Below are positions 29,558-38,353 of a DNA stretch of 64,000 nucleotides, piece after piece (within the stretch, counting starts at the first letter, position 1; each line of letters begins with the position of its first letter). The position numbers were made by a program, and so were the translations under genes. Source of the DNA: Bradyrhizobium stylosanthis (lineage in GTDB: Bacteria > Pseudomonadota > Alphaproteobacteria > Rhizobiales > Xanthobacteraceae); assembly GCF_001641335.1 (NCBI RefSeq), contig NZ_LVEM01000005.1, forward strand, positions 620,001 to 684,000, read 5' to 3'. The notes under the pieces were generated by a model that was not told the DNA's origin, made no database searches, and was given only the letters and a program-made list of their open reading frames with translations.

Positions 29558-30019
29558 ATGAGCAAAGAGGGCCGCCATATCGTTTGCCCGCATTGCACGA
29601 GCACGAACCGTATCCCGGATGGGAGGGATGCCCGCAAAGCGAAATGCGGACACTGTCGACAGCAGCTCTTTAACGGACATCCGACGCCGGTTTCCGCCCG
29701 CAGCTTCGACACGCACATCCAGCGCAACGATATTCCGGTTGTGGTCGATTTTTGGGCGGCATGGTGCGGGCCTTGCAAAGCGATGGCGCCGGTTTTCGAG
29801 CGCGCCGCCGCCGAGTTCGAACCCGAGCTTCGCTTCCTGAAGGTCGATACCGAGGCCGAAGCGGAGCTGTCGGCCCGCTACAATATTCGAAGCATTCCGA
29901 CCCTGATACTGTTCCACAGGGGCAACGTCGTCGCTCAACGCCCCGGCGCCGTGGGCGTCGAGGCCTTGCGCGCCTGGTTGCGCCAGCATGCGCCGTCAGC
30001 CGCGCCCGCAGCGTCATGA
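29558..30019 (+). CDS. trxC: Thioredoxin 2 (TrxC)
   Basis: 153 residues. The N-terminal zinc ribbon has Cys10/Cys13 and Cys30/Cys33 (CPHC...CGHC), which marks TrxC rather than TrxA. The thioredoxin fold follows with the active site WCGPC at 69-73 and the cis-Pro in SIPTLILF. TrxC reduces disulfides in oxidant-stressed cytoplasm. It is a plausible partner for the nearby thioredoxin-reductase-like fusion, although that protein lacks the classical CxxC. Confidence 0.95.
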   Translation: MSKEGRHIVCPHCTSTNRIPDGRDARKAKCGHCRQQLFNGHPTPVSARSFDTHIQRNDIPVVVDFWAAWCGPCKAMAPVFERAAAEFEPELRFLKVDTEAEAELSARYNIRSIPTLILFHRGNVVAQRPGAVGVEALRAWLRQHAPSAAPAAS

Positions 30020-30039
30020 ATTGCGGAACAGTGTCTGCC

Positions 30040-30258
30040 ATGCAGGCTCATGAAACAATGACTTTAATTGAGGCTTACGATGCGATGCGGATCTTCGTGG
30101 AGATCGTCTGGCGGCGCATGGACAGACCTCAGGAGCAAGTCGCATTTTTGCTCGCCGGTTTAAAATGGGCCGATGGCTCCCCGGTCGATCCAGCGATGTG
30201 GGAGAACTGGCTGGCGGCGGCGCAGAGCGTGAAGGAAGGAGCAGCGAGCCCATCTTAG
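30040..30258 (+). CDS. Small hypothetical protein after trxC
   Basis: 72 residues from ATG 30040 (MQAHETMTLIEAYDAMRIFVE), amphipathic helices with QEQVAFLLAGLKWADGSPVDP in the middle. It starts 21 bases after trxC in the same direction, so probably the operon's third gene. No domain recognised; the composition resembles a soluble helical protein. Confidence 0.6.
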   Translation: MQAHETMTLIEAYDAMRIFVEIVWRRMDRPQEQVAFLLAGLKWADGSPVDPAMWENWLAAAQSVKEGAASPS

Positions 30259-30345
30259 ATATGTGTCCGCGGTCTGCGTCGCGCTGACCGCGGCCTCGCG
30301 TTGAGCCTCGCCCGCGCCGGCAGCAGTCACAGAAAGGAATTTCGA

Positions 30346-31401
30346 GTGAGCTCGAAGAATGTGGTTCTCGTCGCCGGTGTACACGGCGTGTCCGGCAGGG
30401 CGGCGGCAACCGCGTGGGCCAATACACGGGGGGCCAAGGTTTACGGCCTCTCCCGCCGCAACGCCGACCTTCCCGAAGGTGTCGAGGGCCTGACGGTCGA
30501 CCTGCTTGACCGGCAGGATGTCGTGCGCAAGCTCGGCGAGCTCAACGGCGTGACGCATCTCGTCTTCGCGGCCTATATCGAGAAAGCGAGTGCCTCCGAG
30601 CGGTCCAGAGTGAACGTGGCGATTTTGAAGAACCTCGTCGAGGTGGTCGAAATGGCGTCGCCAGCTCTGAGCCACTTGACCTTCTATCAGGGTGGCAAGG
30701 CGTATGGCTCCGACCTCGGGCCGTTCAAGACGCCAGCCCGCGAGGACGATCCGCGCCTGATGTCGCCGAACTTCTACTATGATCAGGAGGATTTCCTCCG
30801 GCGCCAGCAGGTCGGAAAGTCATGGCATTGGACGGCTCTGCGCCCCGAGGCGATCATCGGTTACGCCACCGGCAACCCAATGAACCTGGGTGTGGCGATA
30901 GCCGTCTATGCGACAATTTCCAAGGAGCTTGGGATTCCACTGCGCTTCCCCGGCTCGGGCAAGGCCCATCGCGCCCTCTATCAGGTCAGTTCCGCAGACC
31001 TTTTGGCAGCAGCGACCGTTTGGGCCGGTGTCACTCCGGCTGCGCGCGACGAAATCTTCAATATTACGAACGGCGACCAATTCCGTTGGCAGTATATCTG
31101 GCCGCGCATCGCCCGCATGTTCGAAATTGAGGTCGCCGAGCCAGTCCCGATCCCACTCTCGTCCTACATGACCGACAAGGCCGACCTGTGGCGTGAGATC
31201 GCCGCGAAATATGGTCTGCTCGACACGCCCTACGAGAAGCTCGTATCGTGGAACTTCGCCGACTTCATCTTCAATAGTGGCTTCGACAATGTGTCGAGCA
31301 CGATCAAGGCGCGGCAGGCGGGCTTCGCCGAGTGCATCGACAGCGAGGAAATGTTCCGCGCCTTCTTCGTTGCCCTGCGCGCCAGGAAGGTCATTCCCTA
31401 A
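30346..31401 (+). CDS. PRISE-type short-chain reductase (progesterone 5-beta-reductase/iridoid-synthase-like)
   Basis: 351 residues from GTG 30346 with AAAGGA upstream; TTG 30301 would add an unlikely leader. NADPH Rossmann start VVLVAGVHGVSGRAAA, THLVFAAY, then TFYQGGKAYGSDLG and the PNFYYDQEDFL motif containing the PRISE catalytic tyrosine. These SDR108-type enzymes reduce activated enones with NADPH. In a stress setting this would detoxify unsaturated carbonyls, in line with the OYE-type reductase at 41391. It stands just before molybdenum hydroxylase operon 2, which converges on it. Confidence 0.88.
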   Translation: MSSKNVVLVAGVHGVSGRAAATAWANTRGAKVYGLSRRNADLPEGVEGLTVDLLDRQDVVRKLGELNGVTHLVFAAYIEKASASERSRVNVAILKNLVEVVEMASPALSHLTFYQGGKAYGSDLGPFKTPAREDDPRLMSPNFYYDQEDFLRRQQVGKSWHWTALRPEAIIGYATGNPMNLGVAIAVYATISKELGIPLRFPGSGKAHRALYQVSSADLLAAATVWAGVTPAARDEIFNITNGDQFRWQYIWPRIARMFEIEVAEPVPIPLSSYMTDKADLWREIAAKYGLLDTPYEKLVSWNFADFIFNSGFDNVSSTIKARQAGFAECIDSEEMFRAFFVALRARKVIP

Positions 31402-31476
31402 CGAGCCGATCTCGCACCCTCGGCGACAGAGACTGCCTCCATCACATCCGCTTGCGCTCCCGGACACACAAGCGCC

Positions 31477-33723
31477 TCACGCTACGCCAATCACCTTGTC
31501 GAGCGTGATCGGCAGGTCGCGCACTCGCTTTCCGGTCGCGTGATAGACTGCGTTGGCGATTGCTGCGGCGACCCCGACGAGGCCGATCTCGCCTAGCCCT
31601 TTCACTCCCAGCGGATTGCTGTCGTCCGGCTCGTCGACGAAGATGACCTTGATATCGTAGACGTCGGCGTTCACCGGGACATGATATTCGGCGATGTTGG
31701 CGTTCATCACACGGCCGAACCGGTGATCGATCAGCGTCTCCTCCTGGAGCGCCATCCCGATACCCCACACCACGCTGCCGAGAATCTGGCTCGCCGCGGT
31801 CTTGGTGTTGAGGATGCGGCCGGCCGCGACCGCGCTGACCACCCGCGCGACGCGAATCACCCCGAGCTGCTCGTCCACCTTGACCTCGGCAAAGGTCGCC
31901 GAATGCGTGTTGTGCGCTCGGTCCTCGTCCTGGACAGGGGACGTGGTCTTTTCCTGCGCGATGCGGTCGATGCCGCCATGCTGCATGACATCGACGATCG
32001 CGACCGCGCGCGTCGCATCCAGCCGGCTCACGAGATCGCCGCCTGCGAGCGCGACGTCGTCCGGCCCGACGTTGGCGAGCGGGGTGTTCGGCATTGTCTT
32101 GGCGATCTGCAACAGGTTCTCGCGGATGGCGGCGGCCGTCGTCGCGATGCCGTTCGACACCGAGGCCGCGATCCACGAGCCGCCTTCGACCGGTGATGGC
32201 GGCAGAGCCGAGTCGCCGAGCTTGATGCTGACGTTCTCGAGCGGGATCCCGAGCGAATCGGCCGCGACTTGCGCCATGATGGTGTAGGTGCCGGTGCCGA
32301 TGTCAGAGGTCGCGCATGCGACCTCCGCATGGCCGATGGCGCTGAGCGCGATCCGCACCGTGATCGGCATCTGCGTTGCGTCCCACACGCCGGTCGCCAT
32401 GCCCCAGCCCACCAGGTCGCCGTCGTCGCGCATCGAGCGCGGCGCCGGATTGCGCTTGTCCCAGCCGAAGGCCGCCGCGCCTTGGGCGTAGCACTCGCGT
32501 AGCGCCTTGCTGCTGTAGGGTCGGTCGCGGATCTGGTCGCGGTCCGAATAGCACCGCATTCGAAGGTCGAGCGGATCAATCTTGAGGGCGACCGCGAGCT
32601 CGTCCATGGCGCACTCGAGTGCATAGACGGCGGTGGCGGCACCCGGCGCGCGTTGATCGGAGGAGGTTGGGCGGTCGAGCCGCGCGAGCCGGTGCGCGTA
32701 TGTCGCGTTGGCGGATTTGTAGAGCAGGGCCGACCAGCCGGTCTCCTGGCGGAAAAACGTTTCGTTTTGCGAGGTCACGGTGATCACATCATGGGTGATC
32801 GCGTCGAGCGTTCCACCGCTGTTGGCGCCAATCGCGATGCGCTGAAGCATCGCCGGCCGGTAGCCAAGCGCGTACATCTGCGGGCGGGTCAGCACCACGC
32901 GCACCGGGCGGCGCAGCGCGAGCGCAGCCTGCACCGCCAGCACAACCTCGAAATTCGGGCGCAATCCCGAGCCGAATCCGCCGCCCATGAAGGGCGACAG
33001 GACGCGCACATCTTCCGGCTTCATGCCGAACACGCCGCAGACATAGCGCTGGACGTTCTGGACGCCCTGCGTCTTATTGTACACTGTGAGCTTGCCGCCT
33101 GGCTCGTAGACCGCCGTCGCGGTAAAAAGCTCCATCGCGTTGTGGTTCTCGATCGGAACGTAATAAGTGCCTTCATGGCGCACCGCCGCAGATGCGAGCG
33201 CCTGTTCGGGCGTGCCGCGCGCGCTCGGCGGCGTGAACACGGCCTCGCTCGGATTCGTCGGCTGCGGAACCGAGATGGTTGCGTCGAGCTGCTGGAACAG
33301 GTTGGTGACGTGAGGCTCCTCGGTGTACTCCACCCGAATTCGCGACGCCGCGTCGCGCGCGACTTCCGACGTTTCGGCGACAACCAGCGCGATCGGTTGC
33401 CCGTTGAACATGACCCTGTTGTCGTAGAGCGGGCGAAACGGCGATCCTAGCGGAGCGACGTCGTCCTTGTACGCCTTGTCGTTATCGGCCATGGACGGGC
33501 GGTTCTGGTGCGTGATCACGTCGATCACGCTGGGGACGCGCTTGGCGCCGCTCGTATCGATGTGCACGATGCGCCCCTTGGCGATTGTCGATGCGACAAT
33601 ACTGCCGTATGCGAGGCCGGGCGCATTGAACTCGGCGGCATATTTCGCCGCGCCGGTGACTTTTTTGACGCCGTCGATCCGGGACTGGGAGGTGCCGATA
33701 TAGCCTGCCATGGCGGTGCTCAC
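31477..33723 (-). CDS. Molybdenum hydroxylase, molybdopterin-binding large subunit (PaoC-like), operon 2
   Basis: 748 residues, GTG start (MSTAMAGYIG) overlapping the FAD-subunit stop (GTGA). Moco-binding FMGGGFGSGL, DQRAPGAATAVYALECAMDELA, GTGTYTIMAQ, and the catalytic glutamate in GLGEIGLVGVAAAIANA. It is paralogous to the copy at 17372 but clearly divergent, so an old duplication or separate acquisition with different substrates. Electrons pass to the adjacent FAD and Fe-S subunits. Confidence 0.93.
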   Translation of the reverse strand: MSTAMAGYIGTSQSRIDGVKKVTGAAKYAAEFNAPGLAYGSIVASTIAKGRIVHIDTSGAKRVPSVIDVITHQNRPSMADNDKAYKDDVAPLGSPFRPLYDNRVMFNGQPIALVVAETSEVARDAASRIRVEYTEEPHVTNLFQQLDATISVPQPTNPSEAVFTPPSARGTPEQALASAAVRHEGTYYVPIENHNAMELFTATAVYEPGGKLTVYNKTQGVQNVQRYVCGVFGMKPEDVRVLSPFMGGGFGSGLRPNFEVVLAVQAALALRRPVRVVLTRPQMYALGYRPAMLQRIAIGANSGGTLDAITHDVITVTSQNETFFRQETGWSALLYKSANATYAHRLARLDRPTSSDQRAPGAATAVYALECAMDELAVALKIDPLDLRMRCYSDRDQIRDRPYSSKALRECYAQGAAAFGWDKRNPAPRSMRDDGDLVGWGMATGVWDATQMPITVRIALSAIGHAEVACATSDIGTGTYTIMAQVAADSLGIPLENVSIKLGDSALPPSPVEGGSWIAASVSNGIATTAAAIRENLLQIAKTMPNTPLANVGPDDVALAGGDLVSRLDATRAVAIVDVMQHGGIDRIAQEKTTSPVQDEDRAHNTHSATFAEVKVDEQLGVIRVARVVSAVAAGRILNTKTAASQILGSVVWGIGMALQEETLIDHRFGRVMNANIAEYHVPVNADVYDIKVIFVDEPDDSNPLGVKGLGEIGLVGVAAAIANAVYHATGKRVRDLPITLDKVIGVA

Positions 33724-34736
33724 GCGATCTTCTTGTGCGACTGCGACTGCGGCGTGGCGCGCGCGGCCTGGCCGAGCGCGCGCACGATGCAGCGCCGTGC
33801 CAGATCGATCTTGAAGGTGTTATACTTGTAGCCGCGGGCATCGCGCAGCAGCACGTCGGCCGCGCGGGTGAATGTCGCGGCGTTTGCCGGCTGGCCGCGG
33901 AGCACGGCTTCGGCCTTCGGATCGCGCCACGGCTTGTGCGCGATGCCGCCGAGCGCGAAGCGCCCCTCCTTGATGGTATCGCCGTCGAGATCGAGCCCGG
34001 CCGCGATGGCTACGAGGGCGAACGCATAGGAGAGCCGGTCGCGAATTTTCAGGTAGGTATGGTGGCTGGCGAACCCTTTTGGTGGCAGCTCGACCGCGGT
34101 GATGATCTCGCCGGGGTTGAGGTTGGTATCGCGCTGAGGCGCATCCCCCGGCAACCGGTGGAAGTCCGCAAACGGGACCACGCGGTCGCCGGTCGGCCCG
34201 GTGACATGCACGGTCGCGTCCAGCATCATCATCGCGACGCACATGTCGGAGGGATGCACTGCGATGCAGGCCTGGCTGGTGCCGAGGATTGCGTGGCCGC
34301 GGTTTAGCCCCTCGATCGCCGAGCAGCCGGTCCCAGGCGTCCGCTTGTTGCAGGGCGTCGCAACATCATAGAAGTAAGCACAGCGCGTGCGCTGCAGTAG
34401 GTTGCCGCCCGTCGATGCCATGTTGCGCAGCTGCTGCGACGCACCAGCCATGATCGCGCTGCTGAGGACCGGATAGCGCTCCTCGACCAGCGGGTGATAG
34501 GCAAGATCGGTGTTGGGCACGAGAGCGCCGATGCGCAGGCCGCCGCTCGGGGTGGGCTCGACCTGGCGGAGCGGCAGTCGCGTGATGTCGATCACCCGCG
34601 TCGGCTGCTCGACCTCCATCTTCATCAGGTCGATCAGGTTTGTGCCGCCGGCGACGAACCTGGCACGTGGATCGCCGTCGGTCTGGCGTACGGCGTCCGC
34701 CACATCGGTGGCCTGCACGTACTGAAAATTGATCAT
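33720..34736 (-). CDS. Molybdenum hydroxylase FAD-binding subunit (PaoB-like), operon 2
   Basis: 338 residues. FVAGGTNLIDLMK and STGGNLLQRTRC are the flavin-binding motifs; CAYF...CNKRTPGTGC supplies the extra 4Fe-4S cysteines of PaoB-type subunits. Four-base overlaps at both ends show strict translational coupling. The last residues (ATPQSQSHKKIA) are a disordered extension not present in the first copy. Confidence 0.92.
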   Translation of the reverse strand: MINFQYVQATDVADAVRQTDGDPRARFVAGGTNLIDLMKMEVEQPTRVIDITRLPLRQVEPTPSGGLRIGALVPNTDLAYHPLVEERYPVLSSAIMAGASQQLRNMASTGGNLLQRTRCAYFYDVATPCNKRTPGTGCSAIEGLNRGHAILGTSQACIAVHPSDMCVAMMMLDATVHVTGPTGDRVVPFADFHRLPGDAPQRDTNLNPGEIITAVELPPKGFASHHTYLKIRDRLSYAFALVAIAAGLDLDGDTIKEGRFALGGIAHKPWRDPKAEAVLRGQPANAATFTRAADVLLRDARGYKYNTFKIDLARRCIVRALGQAARATPQSQSHKKIA

Positions 34737-35332
34737 GATCGCCCCATCGCTTGCTGTATCGCCGCGACGATGTTCGGGTAAGCGCCGCAGCGACAGATGT
34801 TGCCGCTCATCAGTTCGCGGATCTCATCCGGGGTCTTCGCGCGGCCTTCCGCCATCAGCCCGGCCGCCGAGCAGAGTTGCCCAGGCGTGCAGTATCCGCA
34901 CTGGAATGCGTCATGATCGATGAAGGCCTGCTGCAATGGGTGCAGCGTGCCGCCTGCCGCGAGGCCTTCGATCGTGGTGATGTGCCGGCCCTCAAACATG
35001 ACCGCGAAGGTCAGGCACGAATTGATCCGTCGCCCATCGGATAGCACCGTGCAGGCGCCGCACTGGCCCTGATCGCAACCCTTCTTGGTCCCGGTCAGGT
35101 CGAGATGCTCGCGTAGCAGGTCGAGCAGCGTCGTTCGCGGATCGATCGTGAGGACATGCTGCGTTCCGTTGATGGTGAGGCTCACCGCGACCCGCCCGGA
35201 CGCCGCTGCCACCGAGGGCGACTGAGCCGCTGCGCCCGGCGGCAACGCCATGGCAATGGGGACGACGGCACCGGCTGCGATGACGTCGCGGCGCGTGGGG
35301 TGGAACGTTGGACCGTCTTCGGGATCGGTCAT
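34733..35332 (-). CDS. Molybdenum hydroxylase 2Fe-2S subunit with Tat signal (PaoA-like), operon 2
   Basis: 199 residues: twin-arginine leader (TRRDVIAAGAVVPIAMALPPGAAAQ), then ferredoxin-type GCDQGQCGACTV...C and CGYCTPG...CRCGAY clusters. The Tat leader predicts export of the folded heterotrimer to the periplasm, as in E. coli PaoABC; the large and FAD subunits would hitch-hike. First gene of operon 2. A TTGAT-N4-GTCAA box lies about 148 bases upstream with GATAGG (35451-35446) as a possible -10. Confidence 0.94.
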   Translation of the reverse strand: MTDPEDGPTFHPTRRDVIAAGAVVPIAMALPPGAAAQSPSVAAASGRVAVSLTINGTQHVLTIDPRTTLLDLLREHLDLTGTKKGCDQGQCGACTVLSDGRRINSCLTFAVMFEGRHITTIEGLAAGGTLHPLQQAFIDHDAFQCGYCTPGQLCSAAGLMAEGRAKTPDEIRELMSGNICRCGAYPNIVAAIQQAMGRS

Positions 35333-35473
35333 CTACGACTCCAGGGAGGTGGGCGCTGCGGGGCCGTACATACTTTGCATGCCAATCCTTTGAACGATTG
35401 TGCGTTCGAGGCCATGCGCCGGTTCAGCACCCGGCACCCGAAATTCCTATCGCACCGGGCGAGGACGGCCGCC

Positions 35474-35487
35474 TTGATGATCGTCAA
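35474..35487 (-). promoter_or_regulatory. TTGAC-N4-GTCAA-type box upstream of molybdenum hydroxylase operon 2
   Basis: TTGAT-GATC-GTCAA on the plus strand, one base off. Centre about 148 bases before the Tat-bearing Fe-S subunit; GATAGG at 35451-35446 lies 22 bases beyond it. Confidence 0.5.
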
Positions 35488-35635
35488 CTTTATCGCCACG
35501 AATGTTCTTGCGCGCCCGATTGCGGTGCGGCTTTCGGCGCAATCGGACTCAATCGAAGATCCGCGACGACGTGATTTGCGACAAGGCAGGCGGTCGTGGT
35601 TTGCGAAATCTGATACGCGAAAGCCTGACGGAATA

Positions 35636-35649
35636 TTGACGGCCGTCAT
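35636..35649. promoter_or_regulatory. TTGAC-N4-GTCAA-type box in the operon 2/dps gap
   Basis: TTGAC-GGCC-GTCAT, one base off the palindrome, about 284 bases before dps and 310 before operon 2. The target is unclear. Confidence 0.45.
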
Positions 35650-35926
35650 TTGCCGCGCAGTGTCAATCTGCTTCGTTAGAAGGTACGGTTTGCGAGAGGG
35701 AGTGCGTCAATCGTCTCGGGGCTCGCCGGGCAAGTGATTACCCGACCGGCTGCCAATGCTGAGGGCGAGGGGGCTGACATGATTTGATGGGCGGCATCGC
35801 AGCCCAGCTGAAGAAATGCGTCTCCTTCCCCAATCAACGTGTGGAGCGAATAATGGCAACATCATCAGATTTGTCACAAGGTCAAGCGCGAGCGAGCCCA
35901 GCCTTGTGAAGCAGAGGGGTAGTGAC

Positions 35927-36445
35927 ATGGATATGTCGGAAGCGCGATCGCGTCGAGCCGCACCACTCCATACCCCGAGCAGTCTTGGCTCCAATGCCGT
36001 GCGGGATATTTCCGGAGCTCTGACGATGCTGCTGGCCGACATGCTGGCGCTGTATATCAAAACGAAAAACTTCCATTGGCACGTTTCGGGTCCGCATTTT
36101 CGCGATGATCACCTGATGCTGGACGATCAGGGCGCCCAGCTTCTCGCGACGACAGATTTGATAGCCGAGCGTGTCCGCAAGATTGGCGGGACGACCATCC
36201 GCTCAATTGGACACGTTTCTCGTCTTCAACGTGTGCTGGACAACGACGCAGATTATGTGACGCCGCTCGACATGCTTGCGGAACTGCGTGACGACAACAT
36301 TCAACTGATTGAGCGTCTCCGACAGACGCACGAGCTATGCGACGAAAATCGCGACGTTGCCACCGCCAGCCTGATTGAGCCGTGGATCGATGAGGCAGAG
36401 GGACGCGTGTGGTTTCTGTTCGAGAGCGGCCGGCGTTCCGAATAG
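35927..36445 (+). CDS. dps: Dps-family DNA-protecting ferritin-like protein
   Basis: 172 residues from ATG 35927 (GAGGGG upstream). Dps ferroxidase residues are recognisable: NFHWHVSGPHFRDDH for the first helix and DLIAERVRKIGG for the Asp/Glu pair. It oxidises ferrous iron with peroxide inside a dodecamer and shields DNA in starvation. The basic N-terminus (EARSRRAAP) could bind DNA. Followed after 52 bases by the host-attachment gene in the same direction. Confidence 0.9.
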   Translation: MDMSEARSRRAAPLHTPSSLGSNAVRDISGALTMLLADMLALYIKTKNFHWHVSGPHFRDDHLMLDDQGAQLLATTDLIAERVRKIGGTTIRSIGHVSRLQRVLDNDADYVTPLDMLAELRDDNIQLIERLRQTHELCDENRDVATASLIEPWIDEAEGRVWFLFESGRRSE

Positions 36446-36497
36446 AGCATGAAAGTCGGTGAAAAATGCTTGAAAGCCGGGCTCTTGCGAGGCGTCC

Positions 36498-36962
36498 ATG
36501 ACAAAGAAAGAGCCGTACATCAGGTTGCCGCATCGCGCCGTTGTTTTTGTCGGAGACGGCCGCAAGGCCCTCTTCCTACTCAATGAAGGGGATGGTCTAA
36601 AACCACGCCTGAAAGTCCAACAGGCGTTTGAAGATGAGAACCCGCCGACCCATGAACAAGGGTCGGACAAGCCGGGACGAGTGCTGTCGCGCATCCAGCC
36701 GAACCGCAGTGCGATGGAACAGACCGATTGGCATGACGTCGAGAAACACAGGTTCGCCCGCACCGTCGCCGGTGCTCTGGATCGCCTTCTGAGAGAGCTG
36801 CAAACAGAGCGTCTTGTAATCGTAGCACCGCCGCGAACGCTCGCAGATCTGCGTCGATCGCTTTCTCCCGCCGTCCAAAAATCCATTGTCGGGGAGCTTG
36901 CAAAGGACTTGACCGGCCTGAGCGTTAGCGACCTCTCGCAATATTTGGTCGCTCGATCGTAG
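36498..36962 (+). CDS. Host-attachment protein family
   Basis: 154 residues: RAVVFVGDGRKALFLLNEGD near the start, then HDVEKHRFARTVAGALDRLL, LVIVAPPRTLADLRRSLSP and KDLTGLSVSDLSQYL. This is the Host_attach family first described in Agrobacterium; in most bacteria its role is unknown and the fold resembles the release-factor/Pelota-like eRF1 domains. Often found with stress proteins, as here beside Dps. Confidence 0.85.
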   Translation: MTKKEPYIRLPHRAVVFVGDGRKALFLLNEGDGLKPRLKVQQAFEDENPPTHEQGSDKPGRVLSRIQPNRSAMEQTDWHDVEKHRFARTVAGALDRLLRELQTERLVIVAPPRTLADLRRSLSPAVQKSIVGELAKDLTGLSVSDLSQYLVARS

Positions 36963-37101
36963 CGGTTTCAAGTTGCGGGCCGGCGTCTCCGCTGCTCCCG
37001 AACCCCAATAGTAGACGTCTTTCGCCTCTGGCGCGTCGAACAGGGGGCGCGCGAGGCGCTCGCGAAATCACCCACGTCAAATCTACTGGCCTCCTCGCTG
37101 A

Positions 37102-37556
37102 GCCCACTATACTCTCAGTTATCGAGCTCTCGAACTGAGAGATTGGAAATGTTTGGAACATGACTCTACGTCAGCATCAGCACGCTTGAGGAGAACGGGA
37201 ATGACGAGATCGCCGGCATCCGGAGCAACGCACAATCAGGAAATCCAGAGCTCGGACTGACCGGCGTGTTGATATTCTCTGGTCGTCACTTCGCCCAGTT
37301 TCTCGAGGAACCGGATGCAGGCCTTGAGACAATGAAGGCGGCAATCTTCAGAGATCAGAGGCATAAGGGAGTTCTGACCCTGCAATCGCAATCGGCTGAA
37401 CGGCGAAGGTACGGCCGGTGGGCGTTGGCCTATTCCGGCCGAGCAAGTTTTATCGACAGAGTTCTGTCTGAGGCCTTGCGGGATCACGACGGGAGAAAAC
37501 TACTTAGCTACATGGATCATTTTGTAGCGGACATTCGCTGAATGGGCGTTCGTTAT
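37102..37556 (+). repeat. Inverted duplication, copy A (BLUF gene region)
   Basis: About 455 bases match the reverse complement of 61741-62198 with what I judge by eye to be over 85 percent identity, covering the BLUF gene, its leader (CTCGAACTGAGAGA shared) and about 15 bases past the stop. The two copies are 24 kb apart in opposite orientation. Confidence 0.85.
37149..37541 (+). pseudogene. BLUF blue-light sensor gene copy with nonsense codon
   Basis: The 131-codon frame from ATG 37149 matches the intact gene at 61756-62148 along its whole length. Codon 5 is TGA (37161-37163) where the intact copy has TGG. The rest (LYVSISTLEENGNDEI, GLTGVLIFSGRHFAQFLEE, then the C-terminal extension YGRWALAYSGRASFIDR) is uninterrupted. 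Internal starts would remove the flavin-binding first strand with the key Tyr, so the copy is probably dead unless the stop is read through. Confidence 0.85.
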
Positions 37557-37890
37557 GGGGCGTCGGCGAAGTTGCGCTTCGTCCGGCGGAGGTCTGCTCA
37601 TTGCGCCAAAGCGGACCGGATTTGCCCAACCAGAGGTATTCTCATTCTGACCGTACAGGGCTTCCCGTTCATCGGGCACAACCATACAACCGGATGAATC
37701 CCTCTCAGATTGCGCACTGGAATAAGCCGGCACAAGTGCACACGATCTAATCGGCCTTGAATTAGCAGTTGTCAGGGAAGCCACCTCCCAACCCCTATAG
37801 TTTTCCCAGATGACCCGTGGCCCGCGGCGCACATCGGTGACGAGAACGCCCAGCACGGTGTCCCCGCCCAACGCGAACTGGGAGATCGCC
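37542..37890. other. Intergenic stretch after the BLUF relic
   Basis: No supported gene on either strand. The first 15 bases still belong to the inverted duplication; the rest is unique in this window. Confidence 0.5.
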
Positions 37891-38082
37891 ATGTCCAAGC
37901 GGCGTCGTTTCAAGCAAACGCAATCATTAGAAGTGCGCCTTGCGGCGAAGGCTGAGCACCTGCGCGAGAAGGCCAAGGAGGCTCCGTCGGGGACCGAGCG
38001 AGAAACCCTTCTGTGCAAAGCCCGCCAGTTCGAAGAGGGCTTGCACATGAGCGAGTGGCTGAGAACGCCCGGCCTCCAATAG
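37891..38082 (+). CDS. Small basic helical protein
   Basis: 63 residues from ATG 37891: SKRRRFKQTQSLEVRLAAKA, then EHLREKAKEAPSGTERETLL and KARQFEEGLHMSEWLRTPGLQ. The charged helix-turn-helix composition and WLRTPGLQ ending recur in small proteins of Bradyrhizobium relatives, as far as I recall. Function unknown. GGGAGATCGCC precedes the start. Confidence 0.65.
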   Translation: MSKRRRFKQTQSLEVRLAAKAEHLREKAKEAPSGTERETLLCKARQFEEGLHMSEWLRTPGLQ

Positions 38083-38095
38083 CCGTGTCGATTGC

Positions 38096-38209
38096 GTGAT
38101 CCCCGAGCCACAAATCGAGCCTTATTCTCGCCAAGCGCGCATCTGTCTTGGGATTGCCGTCGCCGGCGCCATTATTTTCCTTGCCGGTCTGCTGATGACC
38201 TTCCTATAA
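38096..38209 (+). CDS. Possible 37-residue single-pass membrane protein
   Basis: GTG 38096 to TAA 38207-38209 encodes a polar start (IPEPQIEPYSRQAR) followed by a hydrophobic helix (ICLGIAVAGAIIFLAGLLM). Small inner-membrane proteins of this shape are common. It begins 13 bases after the preceding small gene, in the same direction. The GTG start lacks a clear ribosome binding site. Confidence 0.35.
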   Translation: MIPEPQIEPYSRQARICLGIAVAGAIIFLAGLLMTFL

Positions 38210-38353
38210 GGCCCCTCAGTTGGCGGCCTTGCCCAAGCGACGGCAATAGCATCAGCAAATGATGACATGACTTATCATTTCAGTTCAGTTAGGATCGGGA
38301 ACCGCCCGAGATATAACTTTTCTCAGGCCGCGGTGCGGTGTTAGGTCGGTCAG

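Larger units (their letters stand above)
35333..35926. other. Long divergent intergenic region between operon 2 and dps
   Basis: 594 bases without a supported gene; it contains two FNR-type palindromes (listed separately). One shadow frame spans it without family similarity. Promoters for the molybdenum hydroxylase and for dps must lie here. Confidence 0.55.

Noticed and set aside
37266..37541. BLUF copy A as a functional shorter protein from an internal TTG
   Set aside because: It would lack the first strand with the photoactive tyrosine and half of the flavin pocket.
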